Positions 34,840 through 45,932 of a stretch of DNA of 64,000 bases are shown one piece after another. The position numbers and the translations under genes are program-made. Origin of the DNA: Salana multivorans (lineage in GTDB: Bacteria; Actinomycetota; Actinomycetes; Actinomycetales; Beutenbergiaceae); assembly GCF_003751805.1 (NCBI RefSeq), contig NZ_RKHQ01000001.1:1736001-1800000 (forward strand). The letters run 5' to 3'. How positions within the stretch are numbered: the first letter of the stretch is position 1; every line of letters begins with the position of its first letter. Below the pieces are notes generated by a model. It saw only the letters and a program-made list of their open reading frames with translations. It was not told where the DNA came from and searched no databases.

Positions 34840-37800
34840 ATGAGTCGACAGTCACGTCGCCGCACCCTGGTGCGCGTGATCGCGGCCACCGGAAGCGGCG
34901 CGCTCGTCGCCGCCTCCGCCCTGGCCGCTGCCGTACCCGCCGCAGCGGAGCCATCAGCTCCCGACGCGGTCGAGGCGCCCGAGGTCTCCGCCTCGGCGGA
35001 GACCACCGATCCGGAGAACCCGGCCACGCCGGAGTCCTCCACCCCCACCCTGCCGACACCCGCGGACCTGCCCGCGGACGGCGCTGGCGACGGCTCGTCC
35101 GACGAGTCGACCGGCACCCCGACGGACGCACCCGCGGATGAGCCCACCACCGAGGACGACGACGTCCCCGGGATCGGCCTGTTCTCCGTGTCGACCTCCG
35201 CGCCCGTCGTCATCAACGAGGTCTACGGCGGGGGCGGCAACGCCAACGCCGTCCTCACCCACGACTTCATCGAGCTGCGCAACGTGAGCACGTCGGACGT
35301 CGACCTCTCGGGCTGGTCCGTCCAGTACGCCTCGGCCGCCGGCACCAACTGGAGCGGCATCATCCCGCTCACCGGAGTCCTCGAGGCCGGGGGCTACTAC
35401 CTCGTCCAGGGCGCCTCGGGCGGAGCCGTCGGCGCGGCGCTCCCGACGCCGGACGCGTCGGGCACCGTGAACCTCTCCGGCACGAACGGCAACGTCGCGC
35501 TCGCGACGGGAACGACGGCGCTGAGCTGCGCTACCACGGCGTGCGCGAGCGACGCGCGGGTCGTCGACCTCGTCGGCTTCGGGACCGGTGCCGCCTACGC
35601 GGGAACCGGTGCGGCGCCGGCCCCGTCGAACACCACGTCGATCACCCGCGACGCGGACAGCACCAACACGGCCAACAACGCGGCCGACTTCACGGTCGCG
35701 AACCCGCCGACCCCCCAGGGCGGCGACGTCGTGGTGCCGCCGGAGCCGGAGCCGCAGGACGCCCCGATCGCGGACATCCGCGCGGCCGGCTTCACGGCGC
35801 GCACCGTGACGACGCGCGGCGTCGTGACGGCGCACTACCCGACCGGCGGCTTCAACGGCTACGTCATCCAGACCCCCGGGACGGGCGGCGACGACACCGA
35901 GGACCGCACGGTCTCCGACGCGATCTTCGTCTTCTCCTCCGCGACGGTCGGTGACGTCGAGCTCGGCGACTACGTCGAGGTCACCGGTCAGGTCGGCGAG
36001 TACAACGGCCTCGGCCAGATCACGGTCGCATCCGGCGGCGTCAGCATCCTGTCCGACGTCGTGGAGGCGCCCAAGCCGCTCGCCATGGCGTGGCCGGCGA
36101 CGAACCCCGAGCGTGAGGCCATCGAGTCGATGCTCCTCCAGCCCGACGGCGACTACACGATCAGCAACACGTACTCGACCAACCAGTACGGCGAGATCGG
36201 CATCGCGTCCGGCACCGAGCCGCTGCTCCAGCCGACCGACATCGCGCCTCCCGGTACCCCCGAGGCCGCGGCCGTGGTCGCGGACAACGCGGCGCGCGCC
36301 GTCGCCGTCGACGACGGTGCGTCGACGAACTTCCTCTCCCCCGCCAACAGCGCGCTGAAGCCGACGTACATCGCGGCCGACAACCAGCTCCGCGTCGGTG
36401 CGGCGATCACGTTCGTCGCCCCGGTGATCGTCGACTGGCGCAACAACGCGTGGAAGCTCAACCCCACGACGCAGGTGACCGCCGAGGAGCCGGGCGACTA
36501 CCCCGTGACCTGGGAGCAGACCCGCACGCCCGCACCCGCGGCCGTCGGCGGCGACATCACGGTCGCCTCCTTCAACGTCCTCAACTACTTCACCACCCTG
36601 GGCAAGGACGTCGCCGGCTGCCAGGCCTACCCCGACCGCGACGGCAACCCCATCACGGTCAACACCGGCTGCAACGCCCGTGGGGCCTGGGACGCGGACA
36701 ACCTCGCGCGGCAGCAGGTCAAGATCGTCGAGGCGATCAACGCGCTCGACGCGAGCGTCGTCGGCCTCATGGAGATCGAGAACTCCGCGAAGCTCGGCGA
36801 GACGCCCGACGAGGCGACCGCGACCCTGGTCGACGCGCTCAACGAGCGGGCCGGCACGACGAGGTGGGCCTACGTCCCGTCCTCGGCCGACCTGCCGAGC
36901 ACGGCCCAGCAGGACGTCATCACGAACGCGATCATCTACCAGCCCGCCGAGGTCACGCCCGTCGGCGACGCCCGGGCGCTGGGCAACCTGAGCGGGTCGG
37001 GCCAGCCCTTCGTCAACGCCCGCGAGCCCATCGGCCAGACCTTCGTGCCGGTCGGTGGCACGGCGGCCGACGAGGTCTTCGTCGTCGTCAACCACTTCAA
37101 GTCCAAGGGGTCGGCCGGACCGTTCCCCGGGGACACGGACACGGGCAACGGCCAGGGTGCGTCGAACGGCTCGCGAGTCCTGCAGGCGACCGCGCTGCGC
37201 GACTGGGTCGCGGACCAGACCGACGACGGTGACGCCGTCGTGCTGCTCGGCGACTTCAACTCCTACGGGCAGGAGGACCCGCTCCAGGTCCTCTACACGG
37301 CCGGGTACGCCGACGTCGAGCAGCACTTCGACCTCGACGAGTCCTCCTACAGCTTCCAGGGGCTGTCCGGGTCGCTCGACCACGTGCTCCTCAACGACGT
37401 GGCCCTGGGCCGCGCGACGGGCGCCGACATCTGGCAGATCAACTCGGGCGAGCCGCTGGCGCTGGAGTACAGCCGGTACAACTACCACGGCGCGATCTAC
37501 TACGAGCCGAACGCCTACCGCTCTTCCGACCACGACCCGGTGATCGTCGGCCTTGAGGCCGCCGATGACAACCCGAACGTCGACCTGTCGTTCCTCAACA
37601 TCAACGACTTCCACGGTCGGATCGGGCCGGTTGGCGACGGGGCGACCGTGCAGTTCGCTGGCACCGTCGAGGAGCAGCGCAAGGACATCGAGGACGCCGG
37701 GGGCGAGGCGCTCTTCCTCTCCGCCGGTGACAACATCGGTGCGTCGCTGTTCACCTCCTCCGTCGCGCAGGACCAGCCGACGATCGACGTGCTCAACGCG

Positions 37801-40800
37801 CTCGGCCTCGCGTCGTCCGCGGTGGGCAACCACGAGTTCGACCAGGGGATCGACGACCTGATCGACCGGGTGATCGACGGCGGTGACAACGCGCAGTGGT
37901 CCTACCTGGGGGCCAACGTCTACGACGCCGACGGCAACACCGTCCTTCCGGAGTACTCGCTGCACACGGTCAACGGCCTGACGGTCGCCGTGATCGGCGC
38001 GATCACCGAGGAGACGCCGGCGCTGGTGACCCCGGCCGGGATCGAGGGTCTGACCTTCGGTGACCCGGTCGAGGCGGTCAACCGGGTCGTGGGCGAGCTC
38101 GCGACGTCGCACCCCGAGGTCGATGTCATCGTGGCGGAGTACCACGAGGGCGCCGGCGCCGGCACCCCCGACGGGGCGACGCTGGAGCAGGAGGTCGACG
38201 CGGGCGGTGCGTTCGCCGACATCGTCACCGGGACCGACGCCGCGGTGGACGTCATCTTCACCGGTCACACGCACAAGCAGTACGCGTGGGACGCTCCCGT
38301 CCCGGGCGTTGCGGGCAAGACGCGTCCGATCCTGCAGACCGGCTCCTACGGCGAGTACCTCGGCCGCGTCGACCTCACCTACGACACGTCGAGCGGGGAG
38401 GTCGTCGACTACACCGCGACCAACGTCAAGCGGACCACGACGGCGGAGGCCGCGCTGGTCTCGGCCTTCCCGCGGGTCGCGGAGGTCAAGGGGATCGTCG
38501 ACGCGGCGATCGCGCACGCCGCCGAGATCGGCAACCAGCCGATCGGTGAGGTGAGCGCCGACATCACGACGGCGTTCGCCGGTGGCTCCTACGTCGACGG
38601 CACGTACGTCGGCTCCGGTCCGCTCCCGACGACGGGTCGGGACGACCGGGCGAAGGAGTCGACGCTGGGCGGCCTCGTGGCCGACTCCCTCGTCGCGACC
38701 CTGTCCGACGAGCGTCTCGGCGGCGCGACGATCGGCGTCGTCAACCCGGGTGGCCTGCGGGCCGAGCTGTTCCGGGGCGAGGACGGCGTCATCACCTACG
38801 CCGAGGCCAACGCGGTGCTGCCGTTCGTCAACAACCTGTGGACGACGACGCTCACCGGCGACCAGTTCAAGACGATGCTGGAGCAGCAGTGGCAGCGCGA
38901 CGCGGCGGGCAACGTGCCGTCGCGGCCGTACCTGCAGCTCGGGCTCTCGTCGAACGTGTCCTACACGTACGACGACAGCCGGGCCGAGGGCGACCGGATC
39001 ACGTCGATCACGATCGACGGAGCTCCCTACGACCCCGCGGCCAGCTACCGGATCGGCACCTTCTCGTTCCTCGCGACCGGCGGTGACAACTTCCGGATCT
39101 TCACGCAGGGCACGGACACGAAGGACTCCGGCCTGGTCGACCGCGACGCGTGGATCGACTACCTGAAGGCGCACAAGCCCGTCTCGCCGAGCTTCGCCCG
39201 CCGCGCCACCCAGGTGCCGGCGCTCGAGGACGCGGCGGCGGGGGACCGCGTGGCCTTCACGGTCGGCGGTCTCGACCTGACCTCGCTCGGCTCGCCGCAG
39301 AACACGGAGGTGACGGTGACGCTCGGCTTCGACGTGCTCGGCACCTTCCCGGTGGCGAACGGGTCGGCGTCGGTCGACGTCGAGATCCCGGCGACGGCGG
39401 CCGGCGGCGATCGCCAGCTCGTCGTCACGGCGGCCCCCTCGGGCACCGAGATCCGGGTCCCGATCGCGATCGAGTCCGAGTACGTCAACGCGTCGTTCCT
39501 CAACATCAACGACTTCCACGGTCGGATCGGGCCGGTGAACGACGGGGCAACGGTCCAGTTCGCCGGGACGGTCGAGCAGCAGCGCGCCGCGATCCGCGCC
39601 GACGCCGGCGAGGACCTGTTCCTCTCGGCCGGCGACAACATCGGTGCGTCGCTGTTCACCTCGTCGGTGGCGCAGGACCAGCCGACGATCGACGTGCTCA
39701 ACGCGCTCGGGCTGGCCTCGTCCGCGGTGGGCAACCACGAGTTCGACCAGGGGATCGACGACCTGATCGATCGCGTGATCGACGGCGGGAACAACGCGCA
39801 GTGGCCCTACCTCGGCGCCAACGTCTATGACGCCGACGGCAACACGGTGCTGCCCGAGTACTCGCTGCACACGGTCAACGGTCTGACGGTCGCCGTCATC
39901 GGCGCCATCACCGAGGAGACCCCGGCGCTCGTCTCTCCCGGCGGCATCGAGGGTCTGACCTTCGGTGACCCGGTCGAGGCGGTCAACCGGGTGGTCGGCG
40001 AGCTCGCGACCACGCACCCCGAGGTCGACGTCATCGTGGCGGAGTACCACGAGGGTGCCGGCGCCGGGACGCCGGACGGCGCCACGCTGGAGCAGGAGGT
40101 CGACGCGGGCGGTGCGTTCGCCGACATCGTCACCAAGACCGACGCCGCGGTGGACGTCATCTTCACCGGTCACACGCACAAGCAGTACGCGTGGGACGCC
40201 CCGGTTCCCGGGGTCGAGGGGAAGACCCGTCCGATCCTGCAGACCGGCTCCTACGGCGAGTACCTCGGCCGCGTCGACCTGGTGGTCAGCCCGACCACCG
40301 GCGAGGTCGTCGCCTACGAGGCCCGCAACATCCCGCGGACCACGACGTCCGAGGCCGCTCTGGTCTCCGCGTTCCCGCGGGTGGCGGAGGTCAAGCAGAT
40401 CGTCGACGCGGCGATCGCCTACGCCTCGGAGATCGGCGGCCAGCCGATCGGCAAGGTGAGCGCCGACATCACGACGGCGTTCTCGGGCGGTTCCTACGTC
40501 GACGGCCGGTACGTCGGCCCCGGCCCGCTCCCGACGAGCGGCCGGGACAACCGCGCCGCCGCGTCGGCGCTCGGCGACCTCGTGGCGGACTCGCTCGTCG
40601 CGACGCTGTCGGACGCCGACCGAGGCGGGGCGACGATCGGGATCGTCAACCCGGGTGGCCTGCGCGCCGAGCTCTTCTACGGCGAGGACGGCGTCATCAC
40701 CTACGCCGAGGCCAACGCGGTGCTGCCGTTCGTCAACAACCTCTGGACCACCACGCTCACCGGGCAGCAGCTCGTGGACGCGCTGGAGGAGCAGTGGCAG

Positions 40801-41670
40801 GTCGACGGCAACGGGAACGTGCCCTCGCGGCCGTACCTGCAGCTCAGCCTGTCGGAGAACGTGTCCTACACCTGGGACCCGGACCCCGACGGTGACGGCG
40901 TGCTGTTCGGCGACCTGGACGACCAGGGCAAGCACATCACGTCCGTGACGGTCGACGGTGTGGCGCTCGACCTCGAGGCCGAGTACCGCGTGGGGTCGTT
41001 CAGCTTCCTGCTCGAGGGTGGCGACAACTTCCGCACGCTGGCCGAGGGCACCGGGACGCGCGACTCGGGTCTCATCGACCGTGACGCGTGGATCCAGTAC
41101 CTCAGGGACAACAGCGCCGACGCCCCGATCGACCCGGACTTCGCCCGCCAGGGCGTGACCGCCCCGGAGCTCGGCGAGGTCGAGGAGGGCTCGACGCTCG
41201 AGTTCGAGGTCGGCTCGCTCAACCTCACGTCGCTCGGTGCTCCGGAGAACACGTCCGTCACCGTGTCGCTCGGCGGCGCGGAGCTGGGCACGTTCGACGT
41301 CGTCGACGGCAAGGCCGCGATCTCCGTGACCATCCCGAAGGGGACGGCGCCCGCGCCGCTCGCCGCTCGGGCGCTGGCCGGGGGCGGATCGACGCTCACG
41401 GTCGTGGCGACGGAGTCGGGGACGACGGCGAACCTGCCGCTGACCATCGTGCCGGCGCAGGACCCGAACCCGACGGACACCGGTTCGCCCACCCCGACGG
41501 ACACGCCGACCGACGGTGGGTCGCCGACGCCGAGCGGGACGTCGACGAAGCCCGGCGGCTCGATGCCGGGGACGGGTGCGTCGGTGCTGCCGATCGTGGT
41601 CGTGGCCCTCGCGGCCGTCGGCGTCGGGGCGGCGCTCGCCGCGCGACGTCGGTCGCTCCAGCAGAGGTGA
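34840..41670 (+). CDS. Giant secreted nuclease with two tandem 5'-nucleotidase modules
   Basis: A 2276-residue secreted protein. A signal peptide (1-36, ending near AVPAAAEP) is followed by an acidic/Thr-rich spacer, a lamin-tail-type domain (about 124-290, VVINEVYGGGG), an OB-like segment, and an ExeM/NucH-type endonuclease-exonuclease-phosphatase domain (about 570-910) with ASFNVLNYF, LMEIENS, VNHFKSKG, LLGDFNSY and SSDHDPV. Two UshA-like 5'-nucleotidase modules follow, at about 915-1545 and 1550-2180. Each has the metallophosphatase motifs DFHGR, GDNIGAS, GNHEFD and GHTHKQ and a C-terminal nucleotide-binding domain. A Thr/Pro/Asp stalk, MPGTG, a hydrophobic helix and RRRSLQQR form a sortase-type wall anchor. 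The likely job is to digest extracellular DNA and strip phosphate from the nucleotides. GAGAGG lies 9 bases before ATG 34840. Confidence 0.92.
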   Translation: MSRQSRRRTLVRVIAATGSGALVAASALAAAVPAAAEPSAPDAVEAPEVSASAETTDPENPATPESSTPTLPTPADLPADGAGDGSSDESTGTPTDAPADEPTTEDDDVPGIGLFSVSTSAPVVINEVYGGGGNANAVLTHDFIELRNVSTSDVDLSGWSVQYASAAGTNWSGIIPLTGVLEAGGYYLVQGASGGAVGAALPTPDASGTVNLSGTNGNVALATGTTALSCATTACASDARVVDLVGFGTGAAYAGTGAAPAPSNTTSITRDADSTNTANNAADFTVANPPTPQGGDVVVPPEPEPQDAPIADIRAAGFTARTVTTRGVVTAHYPTGGFNGYVIQTPGTGGDDTEDRTVSDAIFVFSSATVGDVELGDYVEVTGQVGEYNGLGQITVASGGVSILSDVVEAPKPLAMAWPATNPEREAIESMLLQPDGDYTISNTYSTNQYGEIGIASGTEPLLQPTDIAPPGTPEAAAVVADNAARAVAVDDGASTNFLSPANSALKPTYIAADNQLRVGAAITFVAPVIVDWRNNAWKLNPTTQVTAEEPGDYPVTWEQTRTPAPAAVGGDITVASFNVLNYFTTLGKDVAGCQAYPDRDGNPITVNTGCNARGAWDADNLARQQVKIVEAINALDASVVGLMEIENSAKLGETPDEATATLVDALNERAGTTRWAYVPSSADLPSTAQQDVITNAIIYQPAEVTPVGDARALGNLSGSGQPFVNAREPIGQTFVPVGGTAADEVFVVVNHFKSKGSAGPFPGDTDTGNGQGASNGSRVLQATALRDWVADQTDDGDAVVLLGDFNSYGQEDPLQVLYTAGYADVEQHFDLDESSYSFQGLSGSLDHVLLNDVALGRATGADIWQINSGEPLALEYSRYNYHGAIYYEPNAYRSSDHDPVIVGLEAADDNPNVDLSFLNINDFHGRIGPVGDGATVQFAGTVEEQRKDIEDAGGEALFLSAGDNIGASLFTSSVAQDQPTIDVLNALGLASSAVGNHEFDQGIDDLIDRVIDGGDNAQWSYLGANVYDADGNTVLPEYSLHTVNGLTVAVIGAITEETPALVTPAGIEGLTFGDPVEAVNRVVGELATSHPEVDVIVAEYHEGAGAGTPDGATLEQEVDAGGAFADIVTGTDAAVDVIFTGHTHKQYAWDAPVPGVAGKTRPILQTGSYGEYLGRVDLTYDTSSGEVVDYTATNVKRTTTAEAALVSAFPRVAEVKGIVDAAIAHAAEIGNQPIGEVSADITTAFAGGSYVDGTYVGSGPLPTTGRDDRAKESTLGGLVADSLVATLSDERLGGATIGVVNPGGLRAELFRGEDGVITYAEANAVLPFVNNLWTTTLTGDQFKTMLEQQWQRDAAGNVPSRPYLQLGLSSNVSYTYDDSRAEGDRITSITIDGAPYDPAASYRIGTFSFLATGGDNFRIFTQGTDTKDSGLVDRDAWIDYLKAHKPVSPSFARRATQVPALEDAAAGDRVAFTVGGLDLTSLGSPQNTEVTVTLGFDVLGTFPVANGSASVDVEIPATAAGGDRQLVVTAAPSGTEIRVPIAIESEYVNASFLNINDFHGRIGPVNDGATVQFAGTVEQQRAAIRADAGEDLFLSAGDNIGASLFTSSVAQDQPTIDVLNALGLASSAVGNHEFDQGIDDLIDRVIDGGNNAQWPYLGANVYDADGNTVLPEYSLHTVNGLTVAVIGAITEETPALVSPGGIEGLTFGDPVEAVNRVVGELATTHPEVDVIVAEYHEGAGAGTPDGATLEQEVDAGGAFADIVTKTDAAVDVIFTGHTHKQYAWDAPVPGVEGKTRPILQTGSYGEYLGRVDLVVSPTTGEVVAYEARNIPRTTTSEAALVSAFPRVAEVKQIVDAAIAYASEIGGQPIGKVSADITTAFSGGSYVDGRYVGPGPLPTSGRDNRAAASALGDLVADSLVATLSDADRGGATIGIVNPGGLRAELFYGEDGVITYAEANAVLPFVNNLWTTTLTGQQLVDALEEQWQVDGNGNVPSRPYLQLSLSENVSYTWDPDPDGDGVLFGDLDDQGKHITSVTVDGVALDLEAEYRVGSFSFLLEGGDNFRTLAEGTGTRDSGLIDRDAWIQYLRDNSADAPIDPDFARQGVTAPELGEVEEGSTLEFEVGSLNLTSLGAPENTSVTVSLGGAELGTFDVVDGKAAISVTIPKGTAPAPLAARALAGGGSTLTVVATESGTTANLPLTIVPAQDPNPTDTGSPTPTDTPTDGGSPTPSGTSTKPGGSMPGTGASVLPIVVVALAAVGVGAALAARRRSLQQR
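37585..41380 (+). repeat. In-frame 1.9-kb duplication inside the nuclease gene
   Basis: Module 1 (37585 to about 39480) and module 2 (39490 to about 41380) are two copies with a 1905-base period; FLNINDFHGR starts at 37591 and 39496. The first 270 residues are nearly identical. Long DNA runs also match, including around GNHEFDQGIDDLIDRVIDGG and the GHTHKQYAWDAPVPG region. The C-terminal parts differ more, and copy 2 has an insertion near PDGDGVLFGDLDD. Confidence 0.92.
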
Positions 41671-41699
41671 TGCGGGCGCGATGACGCGATGACCGAGGC

Positions 41700-41733
41700 G
41701 CGCGCCTCGCGGGTTCACACCCGCGGGGCGCGC
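41700..41733. terminator. Hairpin terminator after the nuclease gene
   Basis: Two stacked stems of 7 and 6 bases with one T-G pair enclose a TTCACA loop, 30 bases past the stop codon. Confidence 0.8.
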
Positions 41734-41883
41734 GTCCGGCGTTGGGCCTCGGGAACGGGATGCGTGGCGTCGGGAGCCGGACCGTCGGAGCCGTGACGTC
41801 GTGCGTCCGGCAGTGCGGCGTGAGGTGCCGTCGCGCATCGGGTCGCGCACCCGACGTCGCGCATCGACATCGGCCGAGCATGG

Positions 41884-41933
41884 GACGAGCGCGGGGTCCG
41901 GCACCCGATCAGGTGCCGGACCCCGCGCTCGTC
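41884..41933. terminator. Perfect 22-bp hairpin before the convergent thioredoxin gene
   Basis: Arms 41884-41905 and 41912-41933 are perfectly complementary around a 6-base loop. It lies 19 bases past the end of the thioredoxin gene (minus strand) and, with 41700-41733, insulates two convergent genes. The remainder of the 282-base gap shows no gene. Confidence 0.88.
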
Positions 41934-41952
41934 GCGTGTCCGCTGGGGAGGC

Positions 41953-42333
41953 TCAGGCCTCGGTGGCCTCAGCGGCCTCGCGCTCGGCGATGTCGGCGCG
42001 GACCTTGTCCATGTCGAGCGCCTCGATCTCCGCGATGAGCTTCTCGAACGCCGGCGGCGGCAGCGCGCCGGCCTCGCGGTAGACGAGGATGCCGTCGCGG
42101 AACGCCATGAGCGTCGGGATGTTGGTGATCCCGGCCTGGGCGGCGAGGTTCTGCTCGGCCTCCGTGTCGACCTTGCCGAACAGGATGTCGCCGTGCTTCT
42201 CGGAGGCGGCCTCGAAGGTGGGGGCGAACCGCTTGCACGGGGGGCACCACTCCGCCCAGAAGTCGACGATCACGGTGCCGTTCTTCTCGATCGCCGGCAT
42301 GAAGGTCTGCTCACCCAGGTTGACGGTGGCCAT
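41953..42333 (-). CDS. trxA: Thioredoxin
   Basis: A 126-residue thioredoxin. The redox site is C30-P-P-C33 (WCPPCK) rather than the canonical WCGPC, which should change its redox potential. The cis-proline segment NIPTL and the N-terminal FWAEW are standard. A C-terminal extension of about 20 residues, rich in Glu and Ala, is unusual. GAGGAG lies 5 bases before ATG 42333. It reduces cytoplasmic disulphides; the paired reductase is not in the window. The 235-base region upstream (42334-42568) shows no gene. Confidence 0.93.
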   Translation of the reverse strand: MATVNLGEQTFMPAIEKNGTVIVDFWAEWCPPCKRFAPTFEAASEKHGDILFGKVDTEAEQNLAAQAGITNIPTLMAFRDGILVYREAGALPPPAFEKLIAEIEALDMDKVRADIAEREAAEATEA

Positions 42334-42568
42334 GGTGCTCCTCGGGTCGATGGTGCGCCCGAGCCCGGGCGCGTGGTTCCACCGGGTACAACGGACGCAC
42401 GCGCCCCGTCATTCCCGGATGCCCCCGAGGGTATCGGGGTGGGGAGCCGGGTCCGGTTCGTCCTGAGCCGTGGTGCCGAGACGGGCCGGGCGGTCGCGCG
42501 GGCGACCGCCCGGAGGTTCGTCCCGGCAGCCGCGGGCGGCCCTTGGCGGGGCAGGGCGGGGTCGGCGG

Positions 42569-43981
42569 CTAGGGGCGGGCGTCGCCCGGCGCGGCATCGG
42601 GCGACGCGTCAGGCAGATCGGCCGCGCCGAGGACCGGCTCGACCGCGTCTGCCGGCTCGACCGCGTCGGCCGGACCGGTCGGCCCCACCACGTCTGCTGA
42701 ACCGCTCGGCCCCACCGGACCAACCGGCTCGACCCCGTCGGACGGCTCGACCGCATCGAGGACGGCGGCGACGTTCGCCCGAGCCGCCCGACGGCGACGC
42801 AGGGCGGCCATCGAGGTGACCGTCACGAGCGTCGCGAGGACGCCGGCGCCCGTCGAGACGAGGAAGCCGGCGTGCGACCCGTGGGCGTCGATGAGCGGGC
42901 CGGCGATGGCCGACCCCGTCGCGACGCCGACGCCGAGGGCGGTCCCGATCCAGGTGAGCCCCTCGGTGAGGCGCGGCCCGGGCACGATCTCCTGGACGAG
43001 CGCGTTCCCGTTGACCAGGGTCGGAGCGATGACGAGGCCGACCACCGCCATCGTCCCCGCGAGCGTCAACAGCGAGGAGGAGAAGAAGAACAGCGAGACG
43101 CCGGCCGCGAGCGCCACGTTCCCGATCGCGAACCGCGCCCACAGCGGGCTGCGCCAGTGCCGTGCGCCGTAGAGCAGGCCGCCGATGCCGGAGCCGAACG
43201 CGAAGCACGCGAGGATGACGCCGGCGAGGTCCTTGCGGTGGACCTCCTCGGCGAAGGCGACGGTGGAGACGTCCGTCGCGCCGAAGATCGTCCCCATGCA
43301 GACGAACACGACGATGATGACGAGCAGCGCGGGCGAGCGCAGCAGCGATCCCCGGTGCTCGGGATCGACGGCGCGCCCGGTCGGCAGCGGCTCGCTGGCG
43401 CGCTGCGCGAGGAAGAGGTAGCCGCCAACGACGGCCGCCGTGATCGCCACGGCGATCCCGACCGTCGGGTGGAAGGACGTCGCGAGGATGGTGGCGAGCA
43501 CCGGGCCGATGACGAACACGACCTCGTCGAACACCGACTCCAGGCTGTAGGCCGTGTGCAGCTCCTTCGGCGTGCGCACGACCGCGTTCCACCGCGTCCG
43601 CACGAGCGAGCCGATGCTGCCCATCGTGAGGCCGACGACCGCGGCCAGCACCATGAGCAGCACGGGCGGCGCGAGACGCGCGCCGGCGACCGCGAGCGCG
43701 GCGAGCGCCGTCATCGAGAGGGCGATGGCGGGACGCATGATCCGGGCCTGGCCGTAGCGGTCGACGAGCCGCGCGATCTGCGGGGCGGCGACGGCCTGGG
43801 CGATGACGTAGACCGCGCTGACCTGCCCGGCGAGCGCGTAGGAGCCGTAGAGGCGCTGGTCGCTGACGAGCAGCACGATGCCGATCCCGACCATCGAGAT
43901 CGGCAGGCGCGCGAGGACGCCGGCGAGGGAGAACTTCCACGCGTTCGGCCGCGAGAGGACGTCACGGTAGGGGGCGAGCAC
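42569..43981 (-). CDS. MFS transporter
   Basis: A 470-residue major facilitator protein with about twelve membrane segments and the motif IARLVDRYGQARIM between helices 2 and 3. The cargo is unknown; it resembles uncharacterised actinobacterial drug-efflux-like proteins. The last 60 residues are a low-complexity tail with repeats of VEP, VGP and ADAVEP. GTG 43981 is used with GGGAG 9 bases upstream. It is a single gene between thioredoxin and phosphoglucomutase, all on the minus strand. Confidence 0.85.
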   Translation of the reverse strand: MLAPYRDVLSRPNAWKFSLAGVLARLPISMVGIGIVLLVSDQRLYGSYALAGQVSAVYVIAQAVAAPQIARLVDRYGQARIMRPAIALSMTALAALAVAGARLAPPVLLMVLAAVVGLTMGSIGSLVRTRWNAVVRTPKELHTAYSLESVFDEVVFVIGPVLATILATSFHPTVGIAVAITAAVVGGYLFLAQRASEPLPTGRAVDPEHRGSLLRSPALLVIIVVFVCMGTIFGATDVSTVAFAEEVHRKDLAGVILACFAFGSGIGGLLYGARHWRSPLWARFAIGNVALAAGVSLFFFSSSLLTLAGTMAVVGLVIAPTLVNGNALVQEIVPGPRLTEGLTWIGTALGVGVATGSAIAGPLIDAHGSHAGFLVSTGAGVLATLVTVTSMAALRRRRAARANVAAVLDAVEPSDGVEPVGPVGPSGSADVVGPTGPADAVEPADAVEPVLGAADLPDASPDAAPGDARP

Positions 43982-44137
43982 GTCCTGATTCTCCCATCCG
44001 CCGGGTCTCGGTCGAATCGTTACGAGTGGTGACGATGGCGAACGTCACGTCCGCGGGTCGAACCCGGTGGGCGCGCGGCGCGAACCAGGCGTCCGACCGC
44101 CCGAACCGGCGCACGCGCGGGACGAGCCCGCGGGCGC

Positions 44138-45826
<1,689 letters not shown>

Positions 45827-45932
45827 GGCCCGATCCTGCCAGCAGGGGCGGCGCCCGCGCGAGGGGGTGTGGACAACCTGTCGTTCCGGCGGCGCGTTCG
45901 GTCGTGCGGCCGCACAACTAGTCTTGGGCACC

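Noticed and set aside
34954-41904. A 2316-codon open frame antisense to the nuclease gene
   Set aside because: It is composed of Arg, Val, Asp and Gly typical of antisense frames in GC-rich genes and shows no domain; the plus-strand protein is unmistakable.
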